NCBI RefSeq assembly: GCF_019457915.1
Contig: NZ_JAHZSS010000012.1
Span: 1 to 64,000 of the forward strand
Length of the DNA: 64,000 bases
Source: Neiella holothuriorum
GTDB lineage: Bacteria; Pseudomonadota; Gammaproteobacteria; Enterobacterales; Neiellaceae
Reading direction: 5' to 3'
In this document: positions 19,703 through 27,836 of the stretch, in pieces
Position numbering within the stretch: the first letter of the stretch is position 1
Layout: each line of letters opens with the position of its first letter
Program-made: the position numbers and the translations under genes
The notes under the pieces: generated by a model
Seen by the model: the letters and a program-made list of their open reading frames with translations, nothing else
The model's database searches: none
Told to the model about the DNA's origin: nothing

Positions 19703-20155
19703 CTAGTCCCAGCTCGCAGCAGCATCTTCATCGCAGCTTCTAGCATCAAGCCAGCGTTCGCCATCTGAAGTCGTTTCTTTTTTCCAAAATGGCGCTTGGG
19801 TCTTTAATTTGTCCATTAAGAATCTGGCGGCATCAAACGCAGCATCACGATGGGCTGAACTTACACCGACGAAGACGATGGGATCACCAGGCCTTAACGT
19901 ACCAACGCGGTGATGAATAACGATACGGATCAATGGCCAGCGCTGCTCGGCTTGTTCGATTAACCCATTGAGGACGTGCTTGGTCATTGCTGGATAATGT
20001 TCGAGTGTGAGTGCGGCGACATCGTCATCGAGGTTCTGGCGCCTAACTTGACCGATAAAGTTAACCACCGCGCCGGCTGCGGAATCTTCACTCAGCCACG
20101 CCAATTGCTCAGCGACATCCAGCCAATGATGTGCAACGTTTAGTCGATTCGCCAT
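19703..20155 (-). CDS. moaE: Molybdopterin synthase catalytic subunit MoaE
   Basis: This 150-residue subunit pairs with MoaD to add two sulfurs to precursor Z, forming molybdopterin. Family motifs are NFIGQVRRQN, LEHYPAMTKHVL, HRVGTLRPGDPIVFV and the active-site Lys region LMDKLKTQAPFWKKE near residue 120. Length is normal. It follows moaD after one base, in the order mobA-moaB-moaC-moaD-moaE on the minus strand. Confidence 0.96.
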   Translation of the reverse strand: MANRLNVAHHWLDVAEQLAWLSEDSAAGAVVNFIGQVRRQNLDDDVAALTLEHYPAMTKHVLNGLIEQAEQRWPLIRIVIHHRVGTLRPGDPIVFVGVSSAHRDAAFDAARFLMDKLKTQAPFWKKETTSDGERWLDARSCDEDAAASWD

Positions 20156-20156
20156 G

Positions 20157-20402
20157 CTAGCCCCCAGTCACCGGTGGGAAAAAGGCAACTTCATCGCCCT
20201 CTTCTACTTGGTGCTCATTGCCAACAATCATTTGATTCACTGCAACTAATAGCGCTTGGTTAGACTGAGCTGTTGCAATACTCGGGTGCTGATCGGCGAT
20301 GTGTTGCTTTAACGCTTCAACGCGGCACGGAAGAGCTATATCAACCGCCAAGGTTTCTTGCCCGACGGCTTCTCGAAGGCTTGCGAATAACAAAACATTC
20401 AT
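20157..20402 (-). CDS. moaD: Molybdopterin synthase sulfur carrier subunit MoaD
   Basis: This ubiquitin-like protein of 81 residues carries the sulfur as a C-terminal thiocarboxylate. It ends in PPVTGG, the required Gly-Gly. The ATG at 20402 overlaps the moaC stop as ATGA, so coupling to moaC is likely; a TTG four codons upstream is an unlikely start. Confidence 0.95.
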   Translation of the reverse strand: MNVLLFASLREAVGQETLAVDIALPCRVEALKQHIADQHPSIATAQSNQALLVAVNQMIVGNEHQVEEGDEVAFFPPVTGG

Positions 20403-20878
20403 GATGTGCTCCAATCGCCGCTTTTTCCGCCTTGCTTAGTTAATACGCGAATACCGTCAATGCGCATCAACGGATCAACAGCTTTACACATGTCGAATAA
20501 CGTTAACGCAGCAACAGAGCAAGCGGTTAACGCTTCCATTTCAACCCCTGTTTTACCAGCGAGTTTGCACATGGATGTAATGTGGATGCGCTGATTGTCA
20601 GCATCAATATCGAAATTAATTGCTACTTTGCTCAAAGCCAACGGATGGCACAGCGGAATTAATTGCGATGTTTGTTTTGCGGCTTGAATACCAGCAATGC
20701 GCGCAGTGGCCAGCACATCACCCTTCGCATTGGTTTGATTAGTAATTGCATCCAATGCAGCCTGTGACAAATAGATAAAACCTTCAGCCGTGGCAGTTCG
20801 TTGAGTAACGGCCTTTTCCGTTACATCAACCATGTTGGCTTCGCCTTGCGCGTTAATGTGCGTTAAAGGATTAGTCAT
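20399..20878 (-). CDS. moaC: Cyclic pyranopterin monophosphate synthase MoaC
   Basis: This 159-residue enzyme acts with MoaA to make cyclic pyranopterin from GTP. Signatures are [27 protein letters not shown] and the C-terminal KAVD...[16 protein letters not shown]. The ATG at 20878 overlaps the moaB stop by 8 bases and gives the normal family length; an upstream start would lie inside moaB. moaA, which normally precedes it, is not in the window. Confidence 0.95.
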   Translation of the reverse strand: MTNPLTHINAQGEANMVDVTEKAVTQRTATAEGFIYLSQAALDAITNQTNAKGDVLATARIAGIQAAKQTSQLIPLCHPLALSKVAINFDIDADNQRIHITSMCKLAGKTGVEMEALTACSVAALTLFDMCKAVDPLMRIDGIRVLTKQGGKSGDWSTS

Positions 20879-21401
20879 TGGTGCTAACCGGTGCAACGTG
20901 TGGGGCAAAGTTACACGGGCGGTGGCGGCTATCGAGTTGCTCTTTCAAAATGCCAGTCCATGCCGTTTTACAAGCATTTGTAGAGCCTGGCATGCAGAAA
21001 ATTGCTGTACCATTAGCAAATCCGGCAAATGCGCGAGACTGGACTGTTGACGTGCCAATCTCACCGTAGCTGATATGGCGAAAGAGTTCGCCAAACCCTT
21101 CGATCACACGATCAAATAGTGGGTTAAACGCTTCAGGCGTGGTGTCACGTGCAGTGAACCCGGTACCGCCGGTTGATAACACAATTTGGATGTTGCCATC
21201 GGCAATCCACTGCGACAACTGAGCGCGTAATTTGTATTTGTCATCAACGCATATTGCTTTGGCTACAACTTTATGGCCGGCGAGTTTCGCTTGCTCAACC
21301 AAGTAACCGCCAGACGTATCCGTGGATTCATCGCGTGTATCGGATACGGTTAGCACCGCAATGTGCAGTGGTGTATGGGTATCGCTTGCATGATCGGACA
21401 T
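20871..21401 (-). CDS. moaB: Molybdenum cofactor biosynthesis protein MoaB
   Basis: This 176-residue protein belongs to the MoaB/Mog family that binds and adenylylates molybdopterin. Motifs are [15 protein letters not shown] near the N-terminus and [18 protein letters not shown] in the middle. A strong AAAGGAA site precedes the ATG. In enterobacteria MogA is the active enzyme and MoaB is dispensable; which applies here cannot be told. It is the second gene of the mobA-moaBCDE run. Confidence 0.93.
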   Translation of the reverse strand: MSDHASDTHTPLHIAVLTVSDTRDESTDTSGGYLVEQAKLAGHKVVAKAICVDDKYKLRAQLSQWIADGNIQIVLSTGGTGFTARDTTPEAFNPLFDRVIEGFGELFRHISYGEIGTSTVQSRAFAGFANGTAIFCMPGSTNACKTAWTGILKEQLDSRHRPCNFAPHVAPVSTND

Positions 21402-21413
21402 TACAATTCCTTT

Positions 21414-21974
21414 TTATGTTTTATTAGTCGTTAAGCTGTTGAGGTAGCACTGCCACTGTTGTGGTGTGTTGATGTTACTCAATGATGCATCGTTGGGATC
21501 AGCGAGTGTGTGACAATCCAGCTGCGTTAACCAGTTACGTATTGACCAATTTCGATGGTTTGAGCTGGTTAAACAGGCTCTAGCCTTGACTAGACAACTG
21601 TCGCCTTGGTGAACGTAAAGCGGCATAACCGATGTGTCAAAGTGCACACAAGTATGGTGCAATTGACCATGGTGAATCAATTGCTGTAACGCACTTACAG
21701 TTAGTTGCGGCATATCTATGGGTACAACCAACCATTGAGCACTCGGGAACGCCGTTAACACCGCTTCAATGCCCGCTAATGGACCCTGTCCTTCGTATCG
21801 GTCTTTTACCTGTTGCCCACTAACCACAACGTCTTCAATGCCAGCGGAATGTAACAACATGACCATGTGCTCTTTAAGGGAGCAAGAGCCTAACGACAAG
21901 CTCGCTTTGTCGCTGCCCATCCGTGATGAGCACCCACCGTTGAGTAGTAAGCCTTTTAGCTGCTGTTGTGCCAT
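21414..21974 (-). CDS. mobA: Molybdenum cofactor guanylyltransferase MobA
   Basis: This 186-residue enzyme joins GMP to molybdenum cofactor for DMSO-reductase-family enzymes. The N-terminal nucleotide motif is NGGCSSRMGSDKASL, a slightly altered form of the usual AGG-x3-RMG-x-DK. PIDMPQLT supplies the metal-binding Asp and NINTPQQW is the usual C-terminal element. Length is normal. It opens the minus-strand Moco run, with moaB starting 12 bases downstream. Confidence 0.9.
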   Translation of the reverse strand: MAQQQLKGLLLNGGCSSRMGSDKASLSLGSCSLKEHMVMLLHSAGIEDVVVSGQQVKDRYEGQGPLAGIEAVLTAFPSAQWLVVPIDMPQLTVSALQQLIHHGQLHHTCVHFDTSVMPLYVHQGDSCLVKARACLTSSNHRNWSIRNWLTQLDCHTLADPNDASLSNINTPQQWQCYLNSLTTNKT

Positions 21975-21998
21975 TAGAACAAGAGCTGCTTTAACTGG

Positions 21999-23114
21999 TT
22001 AGTATTCAATGCCGACACCTACAACCATTCGATAATCATCATTTTCTGGAACCACGCCATCTTCATCCGCACGAGGCTTTTCAATTCGATCCCAAACCAC
22101 GGAAAAATCGAGATCTATATATTTGGTAATTTCAGACGAAATGGTGGAAACAAGGTGATGGGTATAGCGGCCGGACACATCATTAACAATGGTAATTTGC
22201 ATCGTCGTTTTCCAGTCCAACCACTTTGTTAGCTCTTTGTCGTAAACGGTTGACGCGGTAAACGCAGGCGTTCTTTCGTGATCATCTTCGCCCTCTTCAA
22301 CCGAACCGAAATAAGTGATTTGGTATCCGGCGGTTGTTGAAACATCCCATTCCACATCGTCTTCGTCCAAGATCCGGTAACCAAAACCGCCACTGAGTGT
22401 TGTCCGGTGGTCAATGTTTTGGACTTTATCGACGAACAACTCACCTTGGAATGGTCGCCAGAAAAAATTTCGGCTGACAAATGTGTCTCGAACGCCGGTT
22501 AAGCGATGGTTGTTGGCTGTTTCGTTATCATCTTTGACAGAAACATAGCCAAGATAGTCAATCACTAGACGCGAACGGGCTTTACGACGTTCGATGTTGG
22601 CGCTGGCATTAAACTCGCTTTCGTCATTGTTGCCTTGGCGCACCGAGTAGCCAAACGATGCTTTTGCTGACCATTGCGAGAACGGTTCGTCATCAACGGG
22701 GGCGATGGAGACCACATCATAGGCATCGATTAGCTGTTGGCCTTCTGGCGTGGTTATGACAACCCGATCATCAATACGGTCTAGACGACCTTCAACATTC
22801 CCTACACTTTCCGTAAAGATGCCAAATTCGCCGGCTGAGTGCATGGTGACGATGTCGGTCCAATTAATGCTCAGCATGCCGAGCTTGTCACTATCGAACT
22901 TCAATTTGTCGTGATACATGGCAATCACATCACCTTTTACCCACTCACCAGAAACGAGTTGAATCCAAGTTGATTCAACATTTTTAGGCGGTGGCGGCGA
23001 CCATTGGCCAGCAGCGTTAAAGCTAATGCAAACCAAATAAAGCCCAATGACAGGAGCTAATGTTTTTCGCCAACAGTGTTTAATAGACCAAACAAACACG
23101 TGATTTAAGTTCAA
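21999..23114 (-). CDS. DUF481 family outer-membrane protein
   Basis: This protein of about 371 residues has a signal peptide ending near NAAG-QW and a C-terminal half of alternating beta-strands typical of DUF481 (YdiY-like) barrels. The segment SFGYSVRQGNNDES is characteristic. The N-terminal mature part (about residues 45-125) is a small beta domain with the pattern GEWVKGDVIAMYHDKLKFDS. No ATG is available: the start is either the TTG at 23114 or a GTG at 23099, and neither has a good ribosome-binding site. A 19-bp palindrome lies 56-74 bases upstream. Confidence 0.8.
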   Translation of the reverse strand: MNLNHVFVWSIKHCWRKTLAPVIGLYLVCISFNAAGQWSPPPPKNVESTWIQLVSGEWVKGDVIAMYHDKLKFDSDKLGMLSINWTDIVTMHSAGEFGIFTESVGNVEGRLDRIDDRVVITTPEGQQLIDAYDVVSIAPVDDEPFSQWSAKASFGYSVRQGNNDESEFNASANIERRKARSRLVIDYLGYVSVKDDNETANNHRLTGVRDTFVSRNFFWRPFQGELFVDKVQNIDHRTTLSGGFGYRILDEDDVEWDVSTTAGYQITYFGSVEEGEDDHERTPAFTASTVYDKELTKWLDWKTTMQITIVNDVSGRYTHHLVSTISSEITKYIDLDFSVVWDRIEKPRADEDGVVPENDDYRMVVGVGIEY

Positions 23115-23475
23115 TAATCAATGAATTGAATACCATCTGTTTAGCCTAACACGGTCTAAACATGCTGCATATTTTACCGGGTAAAATAAGTTGTCGCCGA
23201 ACGGTTTGATGACCCCCTATATTAATTGTTTATAAAATTAAATTAATGCCAAAAGCACGAGTTATCAGTCGGTTGCAAAATGTATTAAATAAACTAAGGC
23301 AATTAGTGCCTCAAAATCTACTGGGTATGCTACTTTTGTCTAGCAGCATTTAACTGTAGTGGTACATGCAGTTCGCTTTTCAATGGATAGAAAGGGCACT
23401 CAGCCTGCAATAGCTAATCTGTTTACCGCCAGTGTCATGAGTCATGAACGGTAGCGCAGACAGGGACAATGAATC
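23115..23475. other. Divergent intergenic region with an operator-like palindrome
   Basis: This 361-bp AT-rich gap separates the DUF481 and PilZ-like genes. Its main structure is the palindrome at 23170-23188. A 35-codon ORF at 23246-23353 has no support. Promoters must lie here but none is clear. Confidence 0.4.
23170..23188. promoter_or_regulatory. 19-bp palindrome, candidate operator
   Basis: The arms TATTTTACC (23170-23178) and GGTAAAATA (23180-23188) are exact complements around a single G. It sits 56-74 bases upstream of the DUF481 gene start, a normal distance for an operator. The regulator is unknown. Confidence 0.5.
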
Positions 23476-23859
23476 ATGGATCCAATCAGAGTAAAGACCG
23501 CCGAGGCTCGCTTATACCCTCGAACTTCGGTTGCGCAAGGAATCGTACAGGCTCGCTTACCCGTCCCTTCAAACTGGAACTGGTTTACGAATGTCAATTC
23601 TGTAGATGTCGTCAATGTTTCCCGCTCAGGCATAGGAATAGCTTGTCGTGTAGCGCTTGAAGACCACATCGAGTTTTTCTTTAAGCTCGCAAGTGGCGAA
23701 AATTTTGTGTTCAGTGGCTTGGTGAAACATCAACAACAAACGGTTGATGGCGTTTATCACGGCGTTGAACTTATCAGTGGGCACGATTGTCTTATCTCGT
23801 TATTTAATCAGTGCTGCCCCTCCTCTTCTCACGTCGATTTAACCGTCATTTCTAACTAA
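23476..23859 (+). CDS. PilZ domain-like protein
   Basis: This 127-residue cytoplasmic protein looks like a stand-alone PilZ domain, a cyclic di-GMP receptor fold. Supporting features are an Arg-rich N-terminal segment (ARLYPRTSV), VVNVSRSGIGI matching the D/N-x-S-x-x-G motif, and the late strand YHGVELISG. The Arg motif is not the perfect R-x3-R, so binding is uncertain. An AGGGAC site lies about 9 bases before the ATG. An overlapping ORF in another frame (23469-23660) is rejected. It is followed by the terminator at 23884-23908. Confidence 0.65.
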   Translation: MDPIRVKTAEARLYPRTSVAQGIVQARLPVPSNWNWFTNVNSVDVVNVSRSGIGIACRVALEDHIEFFFKLASGENFVFSGLVKHQQQTVDGVYHGVELISGHDCLISLFNQCCPSSSHVDLTVISN

Positions 23860-23883
23860 TTCGTTCATTCTCGAATGTTGATT

Positions 23884-23908
23884 AAGGCTCTTTTGTGGGG
23901 CCTTTTTT
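23884..23908 (+). terminator. Terminator after the PilZ-like gene
   Basis: A short stem (AAGGC at 23884-23888, GCCTT at 23900-23904) is followed by a T tract to 23908. The stem is weak but position and T tract fit. Confidence 0.55.
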
Positions 23909-23949
23909 GATCTCAGTCTCTTAGCACTTGATATTCATGTAAGTAGCAC

Positions 23950-23986
23950 TGAAAACGTTATCATTGCGCCCATGAAAACGTTTTCT
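23950..23986. promoter_or_regulatory. Twin LacI-family-type operator boxes
   Basis: TGAAAACGTTATCA (23950-23963) and TGAAAACGTTTTCT (23973-23986) share the core GAAAACGTT, with centres 23 bp apart, about two helical turns. The first fits the catabolite-type consensus TGWAANCGNTNWCA exactly, and GAAAACGTTTTC in the second is a perfect palindrome. This is the form of LacI/GalR-family operators. The next start codon downstream is the ATG at 24011. Confidence 0.5.
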
Positions 23987-24146
23987 TTAATTTGTAACTG
24001 AGTAATCACTATGGCGCGAGGTAATACCGCAACAGCTACGGTTGTAATTTTGGGCTAAATTGGTGAACACAGTTCGGATTGCTTAAAAACAGAGCTTAAT
24101 TATGTGATGGACGGAAGTGGCGCTGTGTAGGAATAGCTTTTATTGA

Positions 24147-24284
24147 ATGCTACTGATGCAGCACGAGGCGAGTTGTTACATTGAATTTTTGATTCGGCAA
24201 CAAACCTTAAAATGGACCAACAACCCTGCCCGTTTTCAAGTTTTTAAAGATGCTGCTGTAACACGTTGCTACCCAGCTGAGTAG
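24147..24284 (+). CDS. Possible small protein or gene remnant (45 residues)
   Basis: An ATG at 24147 opens a 45-codon frame ending at TAG 24282-24284. The product is mixed polar and aromatic (for example QTLKWTNNPARFQVFKDAA) and reads like the end of a real soluble protein rather than random sequence. No good ribosome-binding site is seen: AGGAA lies 13 bases upstream. It may be the 3' remnant of a frameshifted gene beginning at 24011. I do not recognise the family. Confidence 0.3.
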   Translation: MLLMQHEASCYIEFLIRQQTLKWTNNPARFQVFKDAAVTRCYPAE

Positions 24285-24286
24285 CC

Positions 24287-24332
24287 AAAAAAAATCCCCT
24301 TCGTTATGGGTCTTAATATAACGAAAGGGATT
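24287..24332 (-). terminator. Rho-independent terminator after pyrC
   Basis: On the minus strand a 15-bp stem with one mismatch (arms 24318-24332 and 24293-24307) is followed by eight T. It lies about 30 bases after the pyrC stop. Confidence 0.85.
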
Positions 24333-24362
24333 GTTATGTCGCACCATTAACTGGCGGTTTGG

Positions 24363-25400
24363 TTATGCCTTAACTTTCCAGTTCAATGTCTGGCCAGCGT
24401 AAAACGGTACGATTGACTCGTCCCCGACCTGAACTTGCTCTGGCATTTGCCACGGCTCTTTAACTAAGGTGATGGTTTTTTCGTTAATGGGTAAGCCATA
24501 GAACGCTGGGCCATGAAGGCTGGCAAAGCCTTCTAATTTGTCGATGCACCCGAGGTCGTCAAAAATATGGGCGTACAGTTCTAATGCAGCCGGTGCACTG
24601 TAACAACCCGCACAGCCACAACTGCTTTCTTTCGCAGATTTCAAATGTGGCGCAGAGTCAGTGCCCAAAAAGAATTTTTCAGATCCTGTTGCCACAACTT
24701 CCTGCAATTTTTGCTGATGAGTGTTTCGCTTAAGCACCGGTAAGCAATAATTGTGCGGTTTAACACCGCCAACTAACAAATCGTTACGGTTATACATTAA
24801 GTGTTGCGGCGTAATCGTCGCAGCAACATTGGCAGATGAACTTTGCACGAAAGCCGCAGCATCAGACGTGGTGATATGTTCAAACACGATTTTAAGGTTT
24901 GGATTGGCCGCTACAATCTTTGTCATGTGGCGATCAATAAACTCTTTTTCACGATCAAATACATCAATGTGGGATTCGGTCACTTCGCCGTGAACGAGCA
25001 GTAAAATGCCCTGCTCCTCCATCGCTGCAAAGGTTTCAGACAATCGCCCGACATCAGTCACACCATGCGCGGAATTAGTTGTCGCATTGGCAGGATAGAG
25101 CTTACACGCTTTTACGACTCCAGCTTCTTTCGCTGCAACAATCATTTCCGGAGTCGTCGCATCGGTTAAATACAAGGTCATCAATGGCTCAAAGTTTGAG
25201 CCCGCAGGAACACACGATTTGATTCGTTGATAGTAGGCCATCGCATCGGCCGCATTAATCACAGGCGGTTGCAAGTTCGGCATGGCAATCGCGCGGGCAA
25301 ATACTGCCGCAGTGGCAGGCACCGCTGTTTCCATCACTGCGCCATCGCGTAAATGAATGTGCCAATCATCAGGTTGGCGAATCGTAATCGTCTGGTTCAC
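24363..25400 (-). CDS. pyrC: Dihydroorotase (class II)
   Basis: This 345-residue zinc enzyme cyclises carbamoyl aspartate to dihydroorotate in pyrimidine synthesis. The metal ligands His14 and His16 are in DDWHIHLRDG, the bridging Lys is in CKLYPANATTN, and GTDSAPHLKS carries the catalytic Asp. Length matches the E. coli type. The start is a GTG at 25400, with AGGA about 10 bases before it. It is monocistronic with a strong terminator. Confidence 0.96.
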   Translation of the reverse strand: MNQTITIRQPDDWHIHLRDGAVMETAVPATAAVFARAIAMPNLQPPVINAADAMAYYQRIKSCVPAGSNFEPLMTLYLTDATTPEMIVAAKEAGVVKACKLYPANATTNSAHGVTDVGRLSETFAAMEEQGILLLVHGEVTESHIDVFDREKEFIDRHMTKIVAANPNLKIVFEHITTSDAAAFVQSSSANVAATITPQHLMYNRNDLLVGGVKPHNYCLPVLKRNTHQQKLQEVVATGSEKFFLGTDSAPHLKSAKESSCGCAGCYSAPAALELYAHIFDDLGCIDKLEGFASLHGPAFYGLPINEKTITLVKEPWQMPEQVQVGDESIVPFYAGQTLNWKVKA

Positions 25401-25483
25401 GAAGAATAATCCTGTAGCGTTGTTCGAATGGCGCTAGTTTAACGCAATCGAAAAAAATTACCTGCCACTAAATTGTCATCTCT

Positions 25484-25501
25484 TGTGATAGAAATGTGAT
25501 A
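25484..25501. promoter_or_regulatory. Direct repeats spaced 11 bp, candidate response-regulator site
   Basis: TGTGATA occurs at 25484-25490 and again at 25495-25501, exactly 11 bp apart. OmpR/PhoB-family regulators typically bind two such direct repeats on one DNA face. The repeats lie about 100 bases before the first spondin gene, in the same gene group as an OmpR-type regulator. Confidence 0.4.
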
Positions 25502-25591
25502 AACGCGTGACTGACTCGCGACTTTCCTTCCTTAGTCTTCATGGTGAACCGCACTTACGGCTCTGTAATGAACATTAAAAAGGAACAAGAC

Positions 25592-26293
25592 ATGTTAAAA
25601 CAGCACAGTAAAATCGCCGCATTGATGTTAACTAGTTTGCCTTTTATGGCTGCTGCACAAATGGTTGATGTCAAAGTTACTAACCTCACCTAGGGTATTT
25701 ACTTCACTCCACTGCTTGTCACCGCCCATGGTGAATCCGATCATTTGTTCCAAGCCGGCCAAGAAGCCTCAGCTGAATTACAAGCCATGGCTGAAGGTGG
25801 CGACATTTCAGGTCTGGTTACGATTGCGGATTCAATTGGCGCATCATCACAAGCGAACCCTGCAGAAGGACTTCTCGGCCCAGCCAGTTACACCATGATT
25901 AGTGATTGGGACACGGGCTCCAATGACCGATTAACTATTGTCGGCATGTTACTTCCTACCAATGATGGCTTTGTTGGCCTCGATAGCTGGCAGATTCCGA
26001 CAGAAGCCGGAACCTACACGGTTTACCTAAACGGGTACGATGCGGGGACTGAAGCGAACGACGAAATTGTTAATGGTGGCGGCGCCTCTGGCACTCCAGG
26101 TATTCCGGCTAACCCTGGCATGAATGGCGGTACCGGAGCCAGTGGCGTGACCAGCATGGAAGTAAACACCATGATTCACATCCACCCAGGTAATGTTGGT
26201 GATAGTGATACTGCCGGTGGCATAAGTGATCTCGATAGCCGCATTCATCGCTGGCTCAACCCGGTAGCGAAAGTCACAGTTACCGTGAAATAA
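25592..26293 (+). pseudogene. Spondin-domain secreted protein interrupted by an in-frame amber codon
   Basis: The gene starts at the ATG at 25592 with an AAAGGAAC site and encodes a signal peptide ending in MAAAQ. Codon 34 is TAG (25691-25693). The same frame continues without further stops to 26293, giving 233 codons. The break falls in VTNLT*GIYFTPLLV, where spondin_N proteins usually carry an ordinary residue, so a CAG-to-TAG change is the simplest reading. The rest resembles a spondin_N domain with a Gly-rich loop (residues about 160-190) and no start after the stop would restore a signal peptide. It could be a recent pseudogene, a sequencing error or a suppressed codon. The intact relative follows 11 bases later. 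Confidence 0.75.
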
Positions 26294-26304
26294 GGGAGGT
26301 CATT

Positions 26305-27024
26305 ATGTCCATATACTTACCCAAACATACGTTGGCGGTTGCTGTTTCTGCAGCCCTGACTTTAGGCCTTACCACGTGTGGTGGCAGTAGCAACAACAAT
26401 AGCACCGCCGTTGTTGAAGAAGAAATGACCTACGAATATCAAGTGACGGTTGAAAACTGGACCGCCGCACAGCCCTTCTCGCCACTAACCATTGTTGCCC
26501 ACAGCGCCGAACAATCATTGTGGGCCATTGGCGAAGCAGCCTCCGATGCCATCGAACAAATGGCGGAAGGTGGCGACAACAGCATGTTGCTCGATGCGGT
26601 GGCTGATCTTCCCCACGTAACGGGCGCAGGCATTATCATGCCCGGCACTGAGGAGTCCGTCATGGTTGAAGTGACTGATGCTATGTATATGCAGCTCAGC
26701 GCCACCACCATGCTAGTTAATACGAATGATGCGTTCGCCGGAATTAATAGCGCTGACATAAGCGGACTGGATGTTGATGAAAGTATGTCGTGGTATTTAC
26801 CGGTGTACGATGCAGGCACCGAATACAACACTGAATCAGCTGACGATATTCCTGGCCCCGTTGCAAGTGGCGAGGGATTTTCGGAAATGCGTGACGATGT
26901 GATGAATAAAATTTCCCGTCATCCCGGTCTAGTTACTCAGGCAGACGATTCAATGTCCGTTTTGATGCCGTATCACCGCATTGACACGATCGTTGGCAAG
27001 GTCACGATTACGCGCATGAACTAA
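26305..27024 (+). CDS. Spondin-domain lipoprotein
   Basis: This 239-residue protein has a lipoprotein signal peptide with the Cys in LTTCGGSS, then a low-complexity Asn/Ser linker and a spondin_N-like domain (about residues 40-235). It shares with the upstream protein the patterns FSPLTIVAHSAE, QMAEGGDNS, NDAFAG and the YDAGTEYNTE segment. Spondin_N proteins in bacteria are exported and of unknown role. A strong AGGGAGGT site lies before the ATG. It is followed by a hairpin and then the two-component genes. Paralogy with the interrupted gene is clear; function is not known. Confidence 0.8.
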   Translation: MSIYLPKHTLAVAVSAALTLGLTTCGGSSNNNSTAVVEEEMTYEYQVTVENWTAAQPFSPLTIVAHSAEQSLWAIGEAASDAIEQMAEGGDNSMLLDAVADLPHVTGAGIIMPGTEESVMVEVTDAMYMQLSATTMLVNTNDAFAGINSADISGLDVDESMSWYLPVYDAGTEYNTESADDIPGPVASGEGFSEMRDDVMNKISRHPGLVTQADDSMSVLMPYHRIDTIVGKVTITRMN

Positions 27025-27051
27025 ATCATGCCATGACCATGCGCCTTGTCA

Positions 27052-27084
27052 GTTAGCAACATGCGCTAGCCGTATGTTGCTAAC
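27052..27084. terminator. Perfect 11-bp hairpin between the lipoprotein and regulator genes
   Basis: The arms GTTAGCAACAT (27052-27062) and ATGTTGCTAAC (27074-27084) are exact complements around an 11-base loop. No T tract follows. It may reduce read-through from the spondin genes into the two-component operon, or act as an operator. Confidence 0.5.
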
Positions 27085-27134
27085 CGTTTGCCTTGAATTG
27101 CTTCCCTATTTAATTAGGCCAAAGGATCAAGGTA

Positions 27135-27836
27135 ATGACAGCACGCATTCTGGTAATCGAAGACGATCAAGACATCAATCAACTCATCACCATGAACTTA
27201 TCAGACATGAACCATACCGTTGATAGTTGCGAAGATGGTGCGAGTGGCTATGCCAGCGCACAAAAAAATGGTTACGACCTTATTGTGCTCGACCTCATGC
27301 TGCCGCACAAAGATGGCTTAGAGATCTGTCGCGATTTACGGGCCAATCAACACGCTACGCCGATATTAATGGTGACAGCACGAGACTCCGAAGCCGATCG
27401 CGTGGTCGGGCTAGAAATGGGGGCTGACGATTACCTCACCAAGCCTTTTAGTGTGCGGGAGCTACAAGCACGGGTTAAGGCCATGCTAAGACGAACCGAA
27501 CTACTCAAAGCCGCGCAACAACAACCGGTATTGGCAACCATGCGCTTTGGTGATTTAGAAATCGACGGCGCCAAACGTACAGTGACAAATTGCGGACAAT
27601 TGGTTGAATTAACATCAACTGAATTTGACCTGCTATTTCACATGGCCAACGCACCCGGACAAGTTTTTAGTCGCGCACAATTGCTCGATCAAATCTGGGG
27701 TTATAAACATTCTGGTTACGAGCATACGGTCAATTCTCATATCAATCGTCTGCGAACCAAGCTTGAGCTGACGCCCTCTCAGCCTCGTTATGTCATTACC
27801 GTGTGGGGCGTGGGGTATAAATTTAACGATGGCTAA
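27135..27836 (+). CDS. OmpR-family response regulator
   Basis: This 233-residue regulator has an N-terminal receiver domain with the acidic pair Glu9-Asp10-Asp11, phospho-acceptor Asp53 in LIVLDLMLP and Lys in LTKPF. The C-terminal winged helix (about residues 135-230) includes LTSTEFDLLFHMA and HTVNSHINRLRTKL, typical of the OmpR/PhoB group. The histidine kinase start overlaps its stop by 8 bases. Location after two spondin-domain genes suggests they belong to its regulon. Confidence 0.94.
   Translation: MTARILVIEDDQDINQLITMNLSDMNHTVDSCEDGASGYASAQKNGYDLIVLDLMLPHKDGLEICRDLRANQHATPILMVTARDSEADRVVGLEMGADDYLTKPFSVRELQARVKAMLRRTELLKAAQQQPVLATMRFGDLEIDGAKRTVTNCGQLVELTSTEFDLLFHMANAPGQVFSRAQLLDQIWGYKHSGYEHTVNSHINRLRTKLELTPSQPRYVITVWGVGYKFNDG

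Larger units (their letters stand above)
23860..24362. other. 503-bp gene-poor region
   Basis: Between the PilZ-like gene and pyrC there is no intact gene of normal size. It holds the PilZ-side terminator, twin LacI-type boxes (23950-23986), an ATG at 24011 whose reading frame stops after 15 codons, a 45-codon ORF at 24147-24284 in another frame, and the pyrC terminator. The frame from 24011 reads on plausibly past its stops, so a decayed gene is possible. Confidence 0.45.

Noticed and set aside
23246-23353. 35-codon ORF between the DUF481 and PilZ-like genes
   Set aside because: No ribosome-binding site and no recognised family; basic and Leu-rich in AT-rich DNA where such frames occur by chance.
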